From contig CAWFMB010000038.1 of NCBI GenBank assembly GCA_963816685.1, positions 248,001 to 312,000 of the forward strand: a DNA stretch of 64,000 bases, in the 5' to 3' direction. The translations under genes and the position numbers were made by a program. This stretch comes from CAVYUC01 sp963816685 (GTDB lineage Bacteria; Bacteroidota; Bacteroidia; Bacteroidales; Prolixibacteraceae). This document shows positions 1 to 9,167 of this stretch, piece by piece (position 1 is the stretch's first letter; the number at the start of each line of letters is the position of its first letter). The notes under the pieces were generated by a model that did no database searches, had not been told where the DNA came from, and saw only the letters and a list, made by a program, of their open reading frames with translations.

Positions 1-75
1 TTTAAAACAGAGAGGGAAATGTGGGAACGGTTACTGTAATGAAAGATTTCCGTGGTGCATAAATATTTTAGAAAT

Positions 76-1608
76 ATGAAAATATTATCCCTGTTATTTC
101 TGGCCTTTACATCCTTTTCATGCAATATATTTCAAAAATCGGCTTCAATTGATGTAAATTCGGTAGAGTTAAATGCCGGAAAGGTTTCCGGTAAAACCAC
201 AAATGACAGGGCGGTGAAAATATTCATGGGCGTACCTTTTGCAGCTCCGCCGGAGGGTGAATTGCGCTGGAAAGCTCCACAGCCTGTTGTTCCGTGGAAA
301 GGAACAAAGGCCTGTTTCACCCCTCCTGCATCCGCAATGCAACCAACTCCAAAGCCATTCTATTGCTGGTCAAAGGAATTTATGGCACCCGAATCGCCAT
401 TGAGCGAAGATTGCCTCTATCTGAATATATGGACGACTGCAAAAAAAGCCGGTGACAAACTGCCCGTTATGGTTTGGATTCATGGAGGCGGATTCACAGG
501 TGGTTCAGGAACCGTTCCGCTGTACGACGGAGAAGCCATGTCGCGAAAAAAAGTCGTGTTTGTAACCATTAATTACCGGCTTGGCATTTTTGGATTTCTT
601 GCACATCCTGAATTATCGGCCGAAAGCAACCTGAAAACCTCCGGAAATTACGGAATCCTGGATCAGATAGCAGCTCTAAAATGGATAAAAGAAAATATTT
701 CAGCATTTGGTGGCAATCCTGACAATGTGACGATTGCTGGCCAGTCAGCTGGGGCATTTAGTGTGAATATTCTTATGGTTTCACCCCTTGCAAAAGGACT
801 TTTTAATAAAGCAATTGCAGAAAGCGGTGGAATGTTCAGTCGCCTTTCGCCCGGACAAACTTTGAAAGATGCAGAGGAAGACGGCAAACAAGTCTTTAAA
901 AACCTGAACCTGAATTCGATTGCTGAACTTCGTGCCCTTCCGGCTGATTCCCTGTTAAAAACAGAGGGCAGGTTTAGCCCTGCAATCGATGATGTTGTTA
1001 TTCCACCGATTCTTACCAGTTTCGAAACCGGGAATTACAATGATGTACCGCTGATTTCAGGATGGAATGCAGATGACGGTGTTTCATTCGGGACACCTGC
1101 AAAAGCTGCTCAGTTCAGGGAAAACTCAGCCCGCCGGTATGGAGAAAAAACCGAATCATTTCTGAAGTTGTTTCCTGCAAACTCGGATGAAGAAGCCGCT
1201 CATTCACAAAAATTAATGAACCAGCTTTTCTTTGGCTGGAATAACTATGCATGGGCAAAACTTCACTCCGAAAAGGGAAGAGGAAAATCATATCTTTACT
1301 ATTTTAAACGAGTACCGCCGGGAGAACCCGATTACGGCGCTTTTCATTCGGCAGAAATTGGATATGCCCTGCATAACCTGTATCAATGGAATCGCCCGTT
1401 TATCAAAACAGATTATAAGGTTGAAGAGATGATGAGCAGTTACTGGGTTTATTTCGCACAAAAAGGAAATCCAAACAGAGACATCCTCCCGATTTGGCCG
1501 GCCTACGATGTAAATAATCCCCGGGTTATCCAGTTTGGCGACAATATAAAATCTGTCCCTCTGCCCTACAGGGAACAATTACAGTTTCTGGATGAAATAA
1601 ATAATTAA
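76..1608 (+). CDS. Type B carboxylesterase, lipoprotein
   Basis: Alpha/beta hydrolase of the carboxylesterase type B family (PF00135), which cleaves ester bonds on small or carbohydrate-linked acyl groups. I chose the ATG at 76 because it opens a clean lipoprotein signal (MKILSLLFLAFTSFSC); an upstream GTG at 52 would add eight residues before it. The nucleophile elbow GQSAG lies at codons 230-234 (counted from 52), with the oxyanion segment HGGGF before it and a late FHSAEIGY segment that can supply the catalytic His. Its length is normal for the family. It is followed 26 bases later by a GH3 gene and then a second esterase, so the three look like one operon. Acetyl, feruloyl or other acyl specificity cannot be told from sequence. 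Confidence 0.9.
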   Translation: MKILSLLFLAFTSFSCNIFQKSASIDVNSVELNAGKVSGKTTNDRAVKIFMGVPFAAPPEGELRWKAPQPVVPWKGTKACFTPPASAMQPTPKPFYCWSKEFMAPESPLSEDCLYLNIWTTAKKAGDKLPVMVWIHGGGFTGGSGTVPLYDGEAMSRKKVVFVTINYRLGIFGFLAHPELSAESNLKTSGNYGILDQIAALKWIKENISAFGGNPDNVTIAGQSAGAFSVNILMVSPLAKGLFNKAIAESGGMFSRLSPGQTLKDAEEDGKQVFKNLNLNSIAELRALPADSLLKTEGRFSPAIDDVVIPPILTSFETGNYNDVPLISGWNADDGVSFGTPAKAAQFRENSARRYGEKTESFLKLFPANSDEEAAHSQKLMNQLFFGWNNYAWAKLHSEKGRGKSYLYYFKRVPPGEPDYGAFHSAEIGYALHNLYQWNRPFIKTDYKVEEMMSSYWVYFAQKGNPNRDILPIWPAYDVNNPRVIQFGDNIKSVPLPYREQLQFLDEINN

Positions 1609-1634
1609 AAATTCATAAATTAGAAATAAACAGG

Positions 1635-3914
1635 ATGCAAATGAAGATTTACAACATTTTAATGATTACAATTACTGCCCTTCTTTTAACCAATTGCACA
1701 ACTGAAAACAAACATCAATCCGCATTGCTTCAGTACGACAAACAGGTGAACAACATCATTGACCAAATGACGCTGGCAGAAAAAGTGGAAATGCTTCACG
1801 GAAAAACGATGTTTGCTTCTGCCGGAGTGGAACGGCTTGGTGTTGCTGACATGAAATATGCCGACGGGCCTTTTGGAATCCGCGAAGAATTGCAGCCCCA
1901 CAGTTGGGCGCCACTTGGTTTGGAAAATGATAAAGCCACTTTTTTTCCCACAGGTTCGGCGCTTGCAGCTACCTGGAGCCCCGAACTTGCATATGCCTAC
2001 GGAACAGGAATGGCACGTGAAGCCCGTCTGAGAGGAAAAGATATGATACTCGGACCTGCCATCAATATTCAGCGAATTCCTACCGGTGGTCGCACATACG
2101 AATATTTAAGCGAAGATCCGTTTCTAAGTTCGCGCCTTGCAGTCGGATATACTAAAGGAGTTCAGGATAATGATGCAGCAGTCTGCCTGAAACATTATGC
2201 CCTGAACAACCAGGAAAATAACCGTGGAACTGTTGATGTAAAAGTTGGCGAACGTGCCATGCGTGAAATTTATCTTCCGCCTTTTAAAGCAGCTGTTGTT
2301 GAAGCGGATGCATACGGTGTGATGGCTGCATACAACAAGGTGAACGGAAGATGGTGTTCCGAAAACGACATGCTTCAGAATAAAATCCTTCGTGATGAAT
2401 GGGGATTTGCAGGAATGATAATTTCAGACTGGGGCGGCACCCACAGCACAGTTGACGCAGTAAACAACGGGTTAAACGTGGAAATGCCCGATAAAAAATA
2501 TTTGGGACAGGCATTGCTTGATTCAGTAAAGGCCGGTTTGGTTTCAGAGGATGTCATTAACCAGCGGGTTCGTGAAATTTTACGGGTCAGGATGGCTATT
2601 GAGCCCGTTCCTGAGGAAAAAGCCAATATAGAAGTCACTTCGCAACCGGCACAGCAAAAAATTGCATACGATGTGGCAAGTAAATCCATTGTCCTGCTTA
2701 AAAACGATGGCACCCTTCCGCTCGATTTAAGCAAAAAACCTGTTGTTGCGGTAATTGGCGCCAATGCCACACAAATTATGGCTACCGGGGGATTAGGCGC
2801 AGGAGTGAAAACCTTGTACGAAGTAACTCCACTGGAAGGATTAAAAAACAAAATCGGAGACAAAGCCGAAATAGTGTATGCGCAGGGTTATGTGCCGGTT
2901 GTTTTTACGTGGGGAAGAAAATCGCCTGAACAACTGGAGAAAGAAGCCCGCGAAAAAGAAATAAAAACGAAAGAGCTGACAAAAGAAGCGCTGGATGCAG
3001 CAGCAAAAGCCGACATTGTTCTGTTCATGGGAGGTGATAACCGCTCGGTGGAAACCGAAGGAAGCGACAGAAAAGATATTAAACTACCTTCGGGTCAGGA
3101 TGAATTGATTCAGCAAATTGCAGAAGTAAATCCAAATATAGTTACCGTTCTGACAAGTGGTGCACCAAACGATTTAAATGTGGTGAAACCACTTTCGAAA
3201 GCTTTGCTCATCTCGTGGTTTAACGGCTCTGAAGGTGGAAATGCACTTGCAGATGTTCTGGTTGGAAATATTTCACCCGGCGGAAGGCTGCCGTTTACAT
3301 TGCCGGTTAAACTGGAAGATTCTCCGGCTTTTGCGTTGGGAAATTACCCGCAGGGCAAAAAAAATACGGATGTGTTTGCCGATCTTGTTTCAGAAACAGA
3401 TTCAGTTGGGAATACAGCCGGTGAAAATCAAAAAAATGCAGTAAAAAATGACCCGAATACAGCCCTGTACTCTGAAGAGTCGCTGGTTGGTTACCGCTGG
3501 TTCGATACAAAAAACCTTCCGGTGATGTATCCCTTTGGTTATGGCCTTACCTATACAGATTTCGAATATTCTTCCCTGCAAACCAGTAAGGATAAGTACG
3601 GAAAGGATGATGTTATTGCAGTTACCTTCGATTTAAAAAACACAGGATCAACGGCAGCAGACGAAGTTGTTCAGGCATATGTACACCGCATCAATCCTTC
3701 TGTTGAATGGCCGTACAAAGAGCTTAAGGCCTTTTCAAGAGTGCCGCTTGATTCAGGCGAAAGTAAATCCGTTACACTTGAAATACCCGTAAAAAATCTC
3801 AGATACTGGAATGAATCGCTTCATGCGTGGGACGATGATTTGTGCAACATAGAAATACTTGTAGGAGCTTCAGCAGGAGATATCAAACTTAAAAAAGAAG
3901 TCGTGCTTAAATAA
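1635..3914 (+). CDS. GH3 beta-glucosidase-type glycoside hydrolase, lipoprotein
   Basis: Family GH3 exo-glycosidase, normally releasing beta-linked glucose or xylose from oligosaccharides. The N-terminus is a lipoprotein signal ending LLLTNC, so the enzyme is probably periplasmic or membrane-anchored. Visible hallmarks are the KHYALNNQE segment of the first domain, the catalytic nucleophile Asp265 in IISDWGG, the second alpha/beta domain with GGDNRSVETEG, and a C-terminal fibronectin-III-like domain starting near YRWFDTKNLPVMYPFGYG. Length (759 residues) is typical. It lies between two type B carboxylesterases in the same direction, which suggests it removes sugars from an esterified oligosaccharide. 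Confidence 0.93.
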   Translation: MQMKIYNILMITITALLLTNCTTENKHQSALLQYDKQVNNIIDQMTLAEKVEMLHGKTMFASAGVERLGVADMKYADGPFGIREELQPHSWAPLGLENDKATFFPTGSALAATWSPELAYAYGTGMAREARLRGKDMILGPAINIQRIPTGGRTYEYLSEDPFLSSRLAVGYTKGVQDNDAAVCLKHYALNNQENNRGTVDVKVGERAMREIYLPPFKAAVVEADAYGVMAAYNKVNGRWCSENDMLQNKILRDEWGFAGMIISDWGGTHSTVDAVNNGLNVEMPDKKYLGQALLDSVKAGLVSEDVINQRVREILRVRMAIEPVPEEKANIEVTSQPAQQKIAYDVASKSIVLLKNDGTLPLDLSKKPVVAVIGANATQIMATGGLGAGVKTLYEVTPLEGLKNKIGDKAEIVYAQGYVPVVFTWGRKSPEQLEKEAREKEIKTKELTKEALDAAAKADIVLFMGGDNRSVETEGSDRKDIKLPSGQDELIQQIAEVNPNIVTVLTSGAPNDLNVVKPLSKALLISWFNGSEGGNALADVLVGNISPGGRLPFTLPVKLEDSPAFALGNYPQGKKNTDVFADLVSETDSVGNTAGENQKNAVKNDPNTALYSEESLVGYRWFDTKNLPVMYPFGYGLTYTDFEYSSLQTSKDKYGKDDVIAVTFDLKNTGSTAADEVVQAYVHRINPSVEWPYKELKAFSRVPLDSGESKSVTLEIPVKNLRYWNESLHAWDDDLCNIEILVGASAGDIKLKKEVVLK

Positions 3915-3941
3915 ATTCTTTTAAATCTGTTAAAAACTAAA

Positions 3942-5621
3942 ATGATGAAAACGAACAGAAGAAACTTTTTTCAAACTATGGGAGCCGGAGCTGCCGGCTT
4001 TGGACTGGCCTCAGCTCTTCCGTTAACAGCCTGTACAGCCACCGGCAACCCCGAAGTGGAAAACGATGATCAGGTTCTTTTCATCGGCGATGACATTGCC
4101 ATTGCCGAAACGGTCTACGGAAAAGTCAGGGGATTTGTTCTCAACGGGATTTACCAGTTTCGCGGGATACCCTATGGCGCCGATACAGGAGGTAAAAACC
4201 GTTTTATGCCTCCTCAAAAACCGGAATCGTGGGACGAAGTCCGTCCGGCAGTCTGGTGGGGTAATACGGCACCACAAATTATGGATAACCGCTATGCAAA
4301 TGTTTGGGCATCCTATGCCGATCACTGGAATTATGACGATGTGAGCGAAGACTGCCTTAAACTGAATGTATGGACACCCGCCATTGCTGACGGTAAAAAA
4401 AGACCGGTAATGGTGTGGTTGCATGGCGGTGGGTATACAAATGGAAATGCAATTGAACAGGATGGATATATGGGCGAAAACCTTAGCCGGAAAGGCGATA
4501 TTGTTTTTGTTTCAATTAATCACCGGCTGGGACCCATTGGCTTTTCTGATTTATCGGGCATTGGAGGAGAAAAATACAGGGATTCGGGAAATGCCGGAGC
4601 GCTGGATATGGTTGCTGCGCTGCAGTGGGTAAACGAAAATATTGAAAACTTTGGCGGCGATCCGGAAAATGTCACCATCATGGGACAATCTGGTGGCGGT
4701 GCAAAAGTTTGTGTTTTGGCTGCAATGCCAAAGGCAAAGGGGTTAATCCATAAAGCAGTACCGTTAAGTGGTTCTTCAACCGAGGCGCTTGATCAGAATT
4801 ACTCCCAAAAATTAGGCGAGTATATTCTGAAGGAAGCAGGCCTGCAACCTTCAGAAATTGATAAGTTACAGGAAATGCCGTGGAAAGATTATATTTTGCT
4901 GGCAAATAATGCAGCCCGTAAGGCAAATGCGGAGCTGGGAACTGCAGGAATGCGGGGAGGGTTTTCACCTGTGGCCGATGGAATAAACATTCCAAAAGGA
5001 ACTTTTTACAGTGACCAAAATGGTGTTTCTTCCGATGTGCCAATGCTTATCAGCAGCACTTTCCACGAATGGGGAATGTCAAGAAATATGCCTGAAATGG
5101 AAAAAATCACTGAAGCTGAAGCAAAGGAAATGCTGAAAGAAAGAGCCGGTTTCAGAGGAGGATTGGGCGATAAGGCTCCTGCAGTTTATGATGCTTATGC
5201 AAAAGCATTTCCCGGCAAAAAACCGATAGAAATAATGACACTCGTCGCCAGCAACCGCAAGGGAGTGGTTGAAACAGCAACTGCAAAATCAGTTCAGAAA
5301 GCACCGGTTTATGTCGCCTGGTTTGGCTGGGAACCTCCTATGTTTAACGGAAGAATGCGTGCTTTCCATTGCCTGGATATCTGTTTCTGGTATGCAAATA
5401 CAGACCTGATGCTCACCCACACCGGCGGAGGCTCAAGGCCACGGAAACTTTCGGAAAAAATGTCGGGAGCACTGCTGCAGTTCATGAAAAGCGGAAATCC
5501 TAACGGCGGCGGTTTACCCGAATGGCCGGCATTCACAGCAGATAACGGCGAAACAATGATTCTCAGTGATGTCTGCGAAGTAAAAAACGATCCCGACAGG
5601 GAAGGCCGCGAAATACTGTAG
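3942..5621 (+). CDS. Type B carboxylesterase with Tat signal
   Basis: Second carboxylesterase type B family member in this cluster, 559 residues. The N-terminus carries a twin-arginine motif (TNRRNFFQTMG) and a hydrophobic stretch ending in a possible lipobox (LPLTAC), so export is expected through the Tat route, unlike the first esterase. The catalytic Ser250 sits in GQSGGG, with HGGGYTNG as the oxyanion segment and a late FHCLDICF segment likely to hold the catalytic His. It starts 27 bases after the GH3 gene. The two esterases differ in export route and in nucleophile motif (GQSAG versus GQSGG), which hints at different substrates. Confidence 0.9.
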   Translation: MMKTNRRNFFQTMGAGAAGFGLASALPLTACTATGNPEVENDDQVLFIGDDIAIAETVYGKVRGFVLNGIYQFRGIPYGADTGGKNRFMPPQKPESWDEVRPAVWWGNTAPQIMDNRYANVWASYADHWNYDDVSEDCLKLNVWTPAIADGKKRPVMVWLHGGGYTNGNAIEQDGYMGENLSRKGDIVFVSINHRLGPIGFSDLSGIGGEKYRDSGNAGALDMVAALQWVNENIENFGGDPENVTIMGQSGGGAKVCVLAAMPKAKGLIHKAVPLSGSSTEALDQNYSQKLGEYILKEAGLQPSEIDKLQEMPWKDYILLANNAARKANAELGTAGMRGGFSPVADGINIPKGTFYSDQNGVSSDVPMLISSTFHEWGMSRNMPEMEKITEAEAKEMLKERAGFRGGLGDKAPAVYDAYAKAFPGKKPIEIMTLVASNRKGVVETATAKSVQKAPVYVAWFGWEPPMFNGRMRAFHCLDICFWYANTDLMLTHTGGGSRPRKLSEKMSGALLQFMKSGNPNGGGLPEWPAFTADNGETMILSDVCEVKNDPDREGREIL

Positions 5622-6251
5622 AAGTCTTGCAGGATAATAATTGCTGAAGCACAACGGCAAAGGATAAAAAGATAACGGAAAAGAGATAAATTCCAGCAGG
5701 TTGATTTTGTCAGCCTATCCTTTGCCATCGCTTTTAAGCGACGGACAGCAATGGAAACCAACCCCGGACTTTAGTCCTGTTCAGTTGAAAAGCCAAAAGA
5801 AAAGCCATGTTCTGTCAACTACCCTGACGGGGCTCAAAGCCCCGTCAGGGTTAAAACCATTACCGTCCCTTTAAGTGACGAATAGAAATGGAACAACTGA
5901 CATTCAACAAGATGGAATTAGGACTAAAAGCCCATTAATCCTGCTTTATGATTAACATTGGTAATGCATATCTGCTAAGGATAAAAACATTACGGCAAAT
6001 CCTTGAAGCATCTCTGTCGGGATTTCAAAATAACAGGCTGTTGGATATTACTCCATTTGTGCGTAACTTATATCTGAATTAACCAAATTCCAGTCTTACG
6101 AAACGAACATGTTTGCAGATAAATACAAACAACCATGAACAAAAATACATGTGAGTTCCCTGCCCGATGGTCAGACGGGCATCGGGTGAAAAAGTGGATA
6201 AAGAGATAAAGTTTAACCAACAACTAGTGAGTAATATAATAATAAGTACAG
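5622..6251. repeat. Non-coding spacer with a cluster of small palindromes
   Basis: No convincing gene in 630 bases. Between 5729 and 5880 four short palindromes follow one another: 5729-5740 (CGCTT/AAGCG arms), 5766-5777 (GGACT/AGTCC arms), a perfect 13-base-arm hairpin at 5822-5850 (CCCTGACGGGGCT, loop CAA), and 5864-5880 (CGTC...GACG). Two of them are followed by a similar AATGGAA flank. A further hairpin lies at 6163-6186 (CCCGATG/CATCGGG). They resemble, in design, the longer palindromic array at 39910-40664. The strong hairpin at 5822 could also end transcription of the esterase operon, but it lacks a clear T run. Confidence 0.6.
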
Positions 6252-7850
6252 ATGAAAATTCAGTATAAATTCTACCATTTTCTTGCAGCAGGCTTATTTA
6301 TCCTTTTTGTGTTGTCCTGCAACATCCGGATGAATTCCTCGTATCGCAGTGTTTACAGTGATTACAATACCTATTTGCATGCGAATGATACCCAAACCAA
6401 TTATTTAAAAGTGCATTACAAAAATGGTTTTGTAAGTGTGTTCAATAACTGGGAACTCAATCCATCAGAAGATACATTATCCGGAAATGGTAAATTATTC
6501 AACATTCGGCGAGAGGTGGATAAAGAAGGAGAAATTAAAGTTCCTTTAAACGAAATTGCGATAATTGAAACCAATCAACTGGATCAGATAAAAGACAGAA
6601 AAAATAAGAGAGTTTCTGCCTTAACCATACTCACTGCGGTAGATGTAATAATTGGAGTAATTTGTATATCCGTTCCAAAAGCCTGTTTTGGGTCGTGCCC
6701 CACGTTTTATTTAAATGATAATGAAAATGTTCTTACTGCAAATGCCGAAGGTTTTTCAAATTCTATTTCTCCCTCATTGGAAAGCAGGGATATAGATGCA
6801 CTCAACTTTTGGACCAATAGCCAAAATTTGCATTTGACCATGAAAAACGAAGCATTGGAAACCCACGCAATAAACGAAATTCAAATCTTTGCTGCAGCTA
6901 CTCCAAAAGATAAACAAGTATATCACAGCATACACGACAGATTTTACCAGGTTGAAAATGTTACCGGTTGCAACCAGGCATTCGTTAATGATATAAATAT
7001 TTCATCCCAGATAAATGATATCGACGAGTCAGAATATTTTTCGCTTTCCGATTCAACCAACTTGTGGGAAAAGGAAGAGATCATCCTTGGTTTTAAAAAT
7101 AAACCGACTGATGCTTTGGGATTGATAGTAAATTTCCGGCAAACACTTTTAACAACTTTTCTGCTTTATAATGGCCTGTCGTATATGGGTGATGAAGTTG
7201 GCGACTACTTTTCTAAAATTGAAACAAATTCGTTAATAAGGAAAAAACTTGGGAATCCTTTTAAAAAAATGGGGGGAATCAATGTTTATTATTATGACGA
7301 AAAAAAACAGAAATGGATTTTTACCGATGAAATATATGAAACGGGGCCAATTGCCAAAAATCTTCAGTTTGTGCCACTTACAAATTTTTCAAATCAGGAA
7401 TCCGAAATCAAAATAAAGCTGGAAATGACCCGTGGAATGTGGCGGATTGATTATGCGGCTTTAGCTGAAATTAATTATGAGATTATCCCTGAAATTATCT
7501 CTCTTTCAGAATTAAAGAAAAATAATTTACCGGATTTTGAATCTATGCAGATGGTTTCCTGCGATGATGAAAATTATCTGGTTTCCTTTCCAGGAGACAA
7601 ATTCGACCTCTATTTCAATCTGCCGCAAACAACGTCTGAGAATCAGGGTTACCAGATTTTTCTTTCATCGAAGGGTTATTATCTGGAATGGATTCGCGAA
7701 AGTTGGCTGGAAGGGAAAAATACCGCTAAACTCGAACAGATGCTTTTAAATGATAAACAAACCTGGAGGGAACTTGCAGTAGAATATAAAATGCACGAAA
7801 GTCAAATGGAAGAATTATTTTGGAATTCGAAATTAGAAACAGTTCAATAA
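6252..7850 (+). CDS. Lipoprotein of unknown function
   Basis: Not recognised. A 532-residue protein with a lipoprotein signal (FLAAGLFILFVLSC). A second hydrophobic segment (about residues 122-139, LTILTAVDVIIGVICI) is followed by a CFGSCPTFY motif. Upstream is a DTLSGNGKLF section with alternating charged and hydrophobic residues. The C-terminal half is rich in beta-strand-like sequence and ends with a long charged helix. The gene is followed eight bases later by a smaller lipoprotein, so the two are probably co-transcribed. An envelope role is likely from the signal peptides alone; no catalytic motif is visible. Confidence 0.7.
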   Translation: MKIQYKFYHFLAAGLFILFVLSCNIRMNSSYRSVYSDYNTYLHANDTQTNYLKVHYKNGFVSVFNNWELNPSEDTLSGNGKLFNIRREVDKEGEIKVPLNEIAIIETNQLDQIKDRKNKRVSALTILTAVDVIIGVICISVPKACFGSCPTFYLNDNENVLTANAEGFSNSISPSLESRDIDALNFWTNSQNLHLTMKNEALETHAINEIQIFAAATPKDKQVYHSIHDRFYQVENVTGCNQAFVNDINISSQINDIDESEYFSLSDSTNLWEKEEIILGFKNKPTDALGLIVNFRQTLLTTFLLYNGLSYMGDEVGDYFSKIETNSLIRKKLGNPFKKMGGINVYYYDEKKQKWIFTDEIYETGPIAKNLQFVPLTNFSNQESEIKIKLEMTRGMWRIDYAALAEINYEIIPEIISLSELKKNNLPDFESMQMVSCDDENYLVSFPGDKFDLYFNLPQTTSENQGYQIFLSSKGYYLEWIRESWLEGKNTAKLEQMLLNDKQTWRELAVEYKMHESQMEELFWNSKLETVQ

Positions 7851-7858
7851 ATGGAAAA

Positions 7859-8380
7859 ATGAAAAATTTAAAGGTTATAGCTGCTGTATTTTTTTTACTT
7901 GTTGCTTGTAAAACTAAGGAATATCTGCCCAAACCTTATGAAATGAATTATTATACGAAAGGAATGTGGCTGGAATGCAAATTAACTGATAAAACAACCA
8001 AATCCGGTGAACTACTTGCCTTAAATGAAAAACAGGCTTTTATACTTCCATTGAACAGTAATGTACAAACAATTGAAAAATCAACTATTCAAAGTGCAGT
8101 TTTACAGCTTTCTTTAACAGCAGACCATCCTGAAGAATTAAAGGGTGCGACGTTTATCCCATTTCTTACCCTGACTCACGGCGTTTTCCTGATTTTGACT
8201 TTACCAATTAATTTACTTATTGCGGGACCAATTGTAGATTCTCAAAGGGCAGGAACTTACATTATTGAGTATCCAAATGCCGTTACATGGGATGAGCTGG
8301 CCAAATTCTCCCGGTTTCCGCAAGGTATTCCCGAAGGGTTGGATATTTACGCACTGAAGGAAAATACCGCACAAAACTGA
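7859..8380 (+). CDS. Small lipoprotein of unknown function
   Basis: Not recognised. I place the start at the ATG at 7859, which opens a lipoprotein signal (KNLKVIAAVFFLLVAC) just after the stop of the preceding gene; the reading frame stays open 13 codons upstream but without a sensible signal. The product (about 173 residues) has a beta-rich middle (EYLPKPYEMNYY, then a section on converting a load into a value, KSGELLALNEKQ) and a hydrophobic stretch (FLILTLPINLLIAGPIV). Its predecessor also has a ...SGNGKLF... strand followed by a hydrophobic segment, so the two may share a domain plan. Probable envelope protein pair. Confidence 0.65.
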   Translation: MKNLKVIAAVFFLLVACKTKEYLPKPYEMNYYTKGMWLECKLTDKTTKSGELLALNEKQAFILPLNSNVQTIEKSTIQSAVLQLSLTADHPEELKGATFIPFLTLTHGVFLILTLPINLLIAGPIVDSQRAGTYIIEYPNAVTWDELAKFSRFPQGIPEGLDIYALKENTAQN

Positions 8381-9167
8381 CCGGGAGGATTTAAGGTGCA
8401 ACCCCACACGTACTTAAATGTTGCAACATCAGAAAATCATTGATGCCTGCATTTCGCAATTTTTTCCCTTGGCTCCTGTAAATCAGACTTATCCTCAATA
8501 AATTTACAAGGTTAAAGCTTCCTGTTGTGGAAGGTTTGCAGGTAAATTATTCCCCTAATTTCCATAGTAAATCATCGCTTCAACAAAGGATCATCGCCAT
8601 ATTAAATTCGCATTAAATTCGCAGTATCTTCGCAGTTCATTCGCGAAATCGCGAATGAACTGCGAAGATACTGCGAAGAAACTGCGAAGATACTGCGAAG
8701 AAAATACAGACTTGTACATGCGCAAATATGTTGATGGGCTACCGAAAAAAATCCTGTACACCTTTACGTTATTTTTGTTTTAATGTGGATTTTGCAGAAC
8801 CGGGGCTGTTTTCTTCCAGAAGAGAAAAAAGGATTCATGGATATTGCTTCTCCCCTGCGGCAGAGCTACTGCAAGAAAATACAGAATAAATGTTTTCAGC
8901 AGTAAAAATCATCAGCCGGGATTCTGCAATTATGGTTGGCCTTCTGGATGAAGCTGTTAAAGTCACGGATTTGCCGGCGATTGTTTTTTTCAGATTTTTC
9001 CCCGGTGCAGGCCTGATTTTCGTAAGGGGAATGCATAGGTTGTATATTCATACAGGTTTTTGGAGAGAGCTTTCGGCTACCGAAGATGAAAACTGAAGCG
9101 GGAAACTGCGAATGAAACAACCTCCGCACCGGCAGTATAATATGTCATGTCACCGGACGATCTGTTT
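8381..9167. other. Intergenic region holding a long hairpin repeat
   Basis: About 790 bases without a supportable gene. Short open frames on both strands (8890-9129) overlap each other antisense, have no family resemblance and no signal or neighbour support. The one clear structure is the long hairpin at 8618-8702, listed separately. Confidence 0.6.
8618..8702. repeat. Long hairpin repeat, copy 1, with direct-repeat tail
   Basis: Perfect inverted repeat: arms 8618-8646 and 8649-8677 (29 bases each) around a two-base loop (AA at 8647-8648). The 3' arm continues into tandem copies of an 11-base word (GAAGATACTGC / GAAGAAACTGC) up to about 8702. A second copy lies at 40878-40937 and keeps full pairing even though two positions in each arm differ. 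No protein or RNA family is recognised. It could be a miniature mobile element or a structured RNA or DNA signal. Confidence 0.8.

Noticed and set aside
1..75. End of an upstream gene
   Set aside because: Short frames end at 39 and 62, but fewer than 20 codons are visible and none is recognisable.
2375..2863. 162-codon minus-strand open frame inside the first GH3 gene
   Set aside because: It is antisense to a clear GH3 domain, has no signal, motif or upstream start context, and reflects codon bias of the real gene.
5822..5850. Terminator of the esterase operon
   Set aside because: Strong hairpin but 200 bases after the stop, without a T run and embedded in a palindrome cluster; reported as a repeat instead.
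8890..9129. Overlapping short frames on both strands
   Set aside because: They overlap antisense, resemble no family and have no neighbours in operon order.
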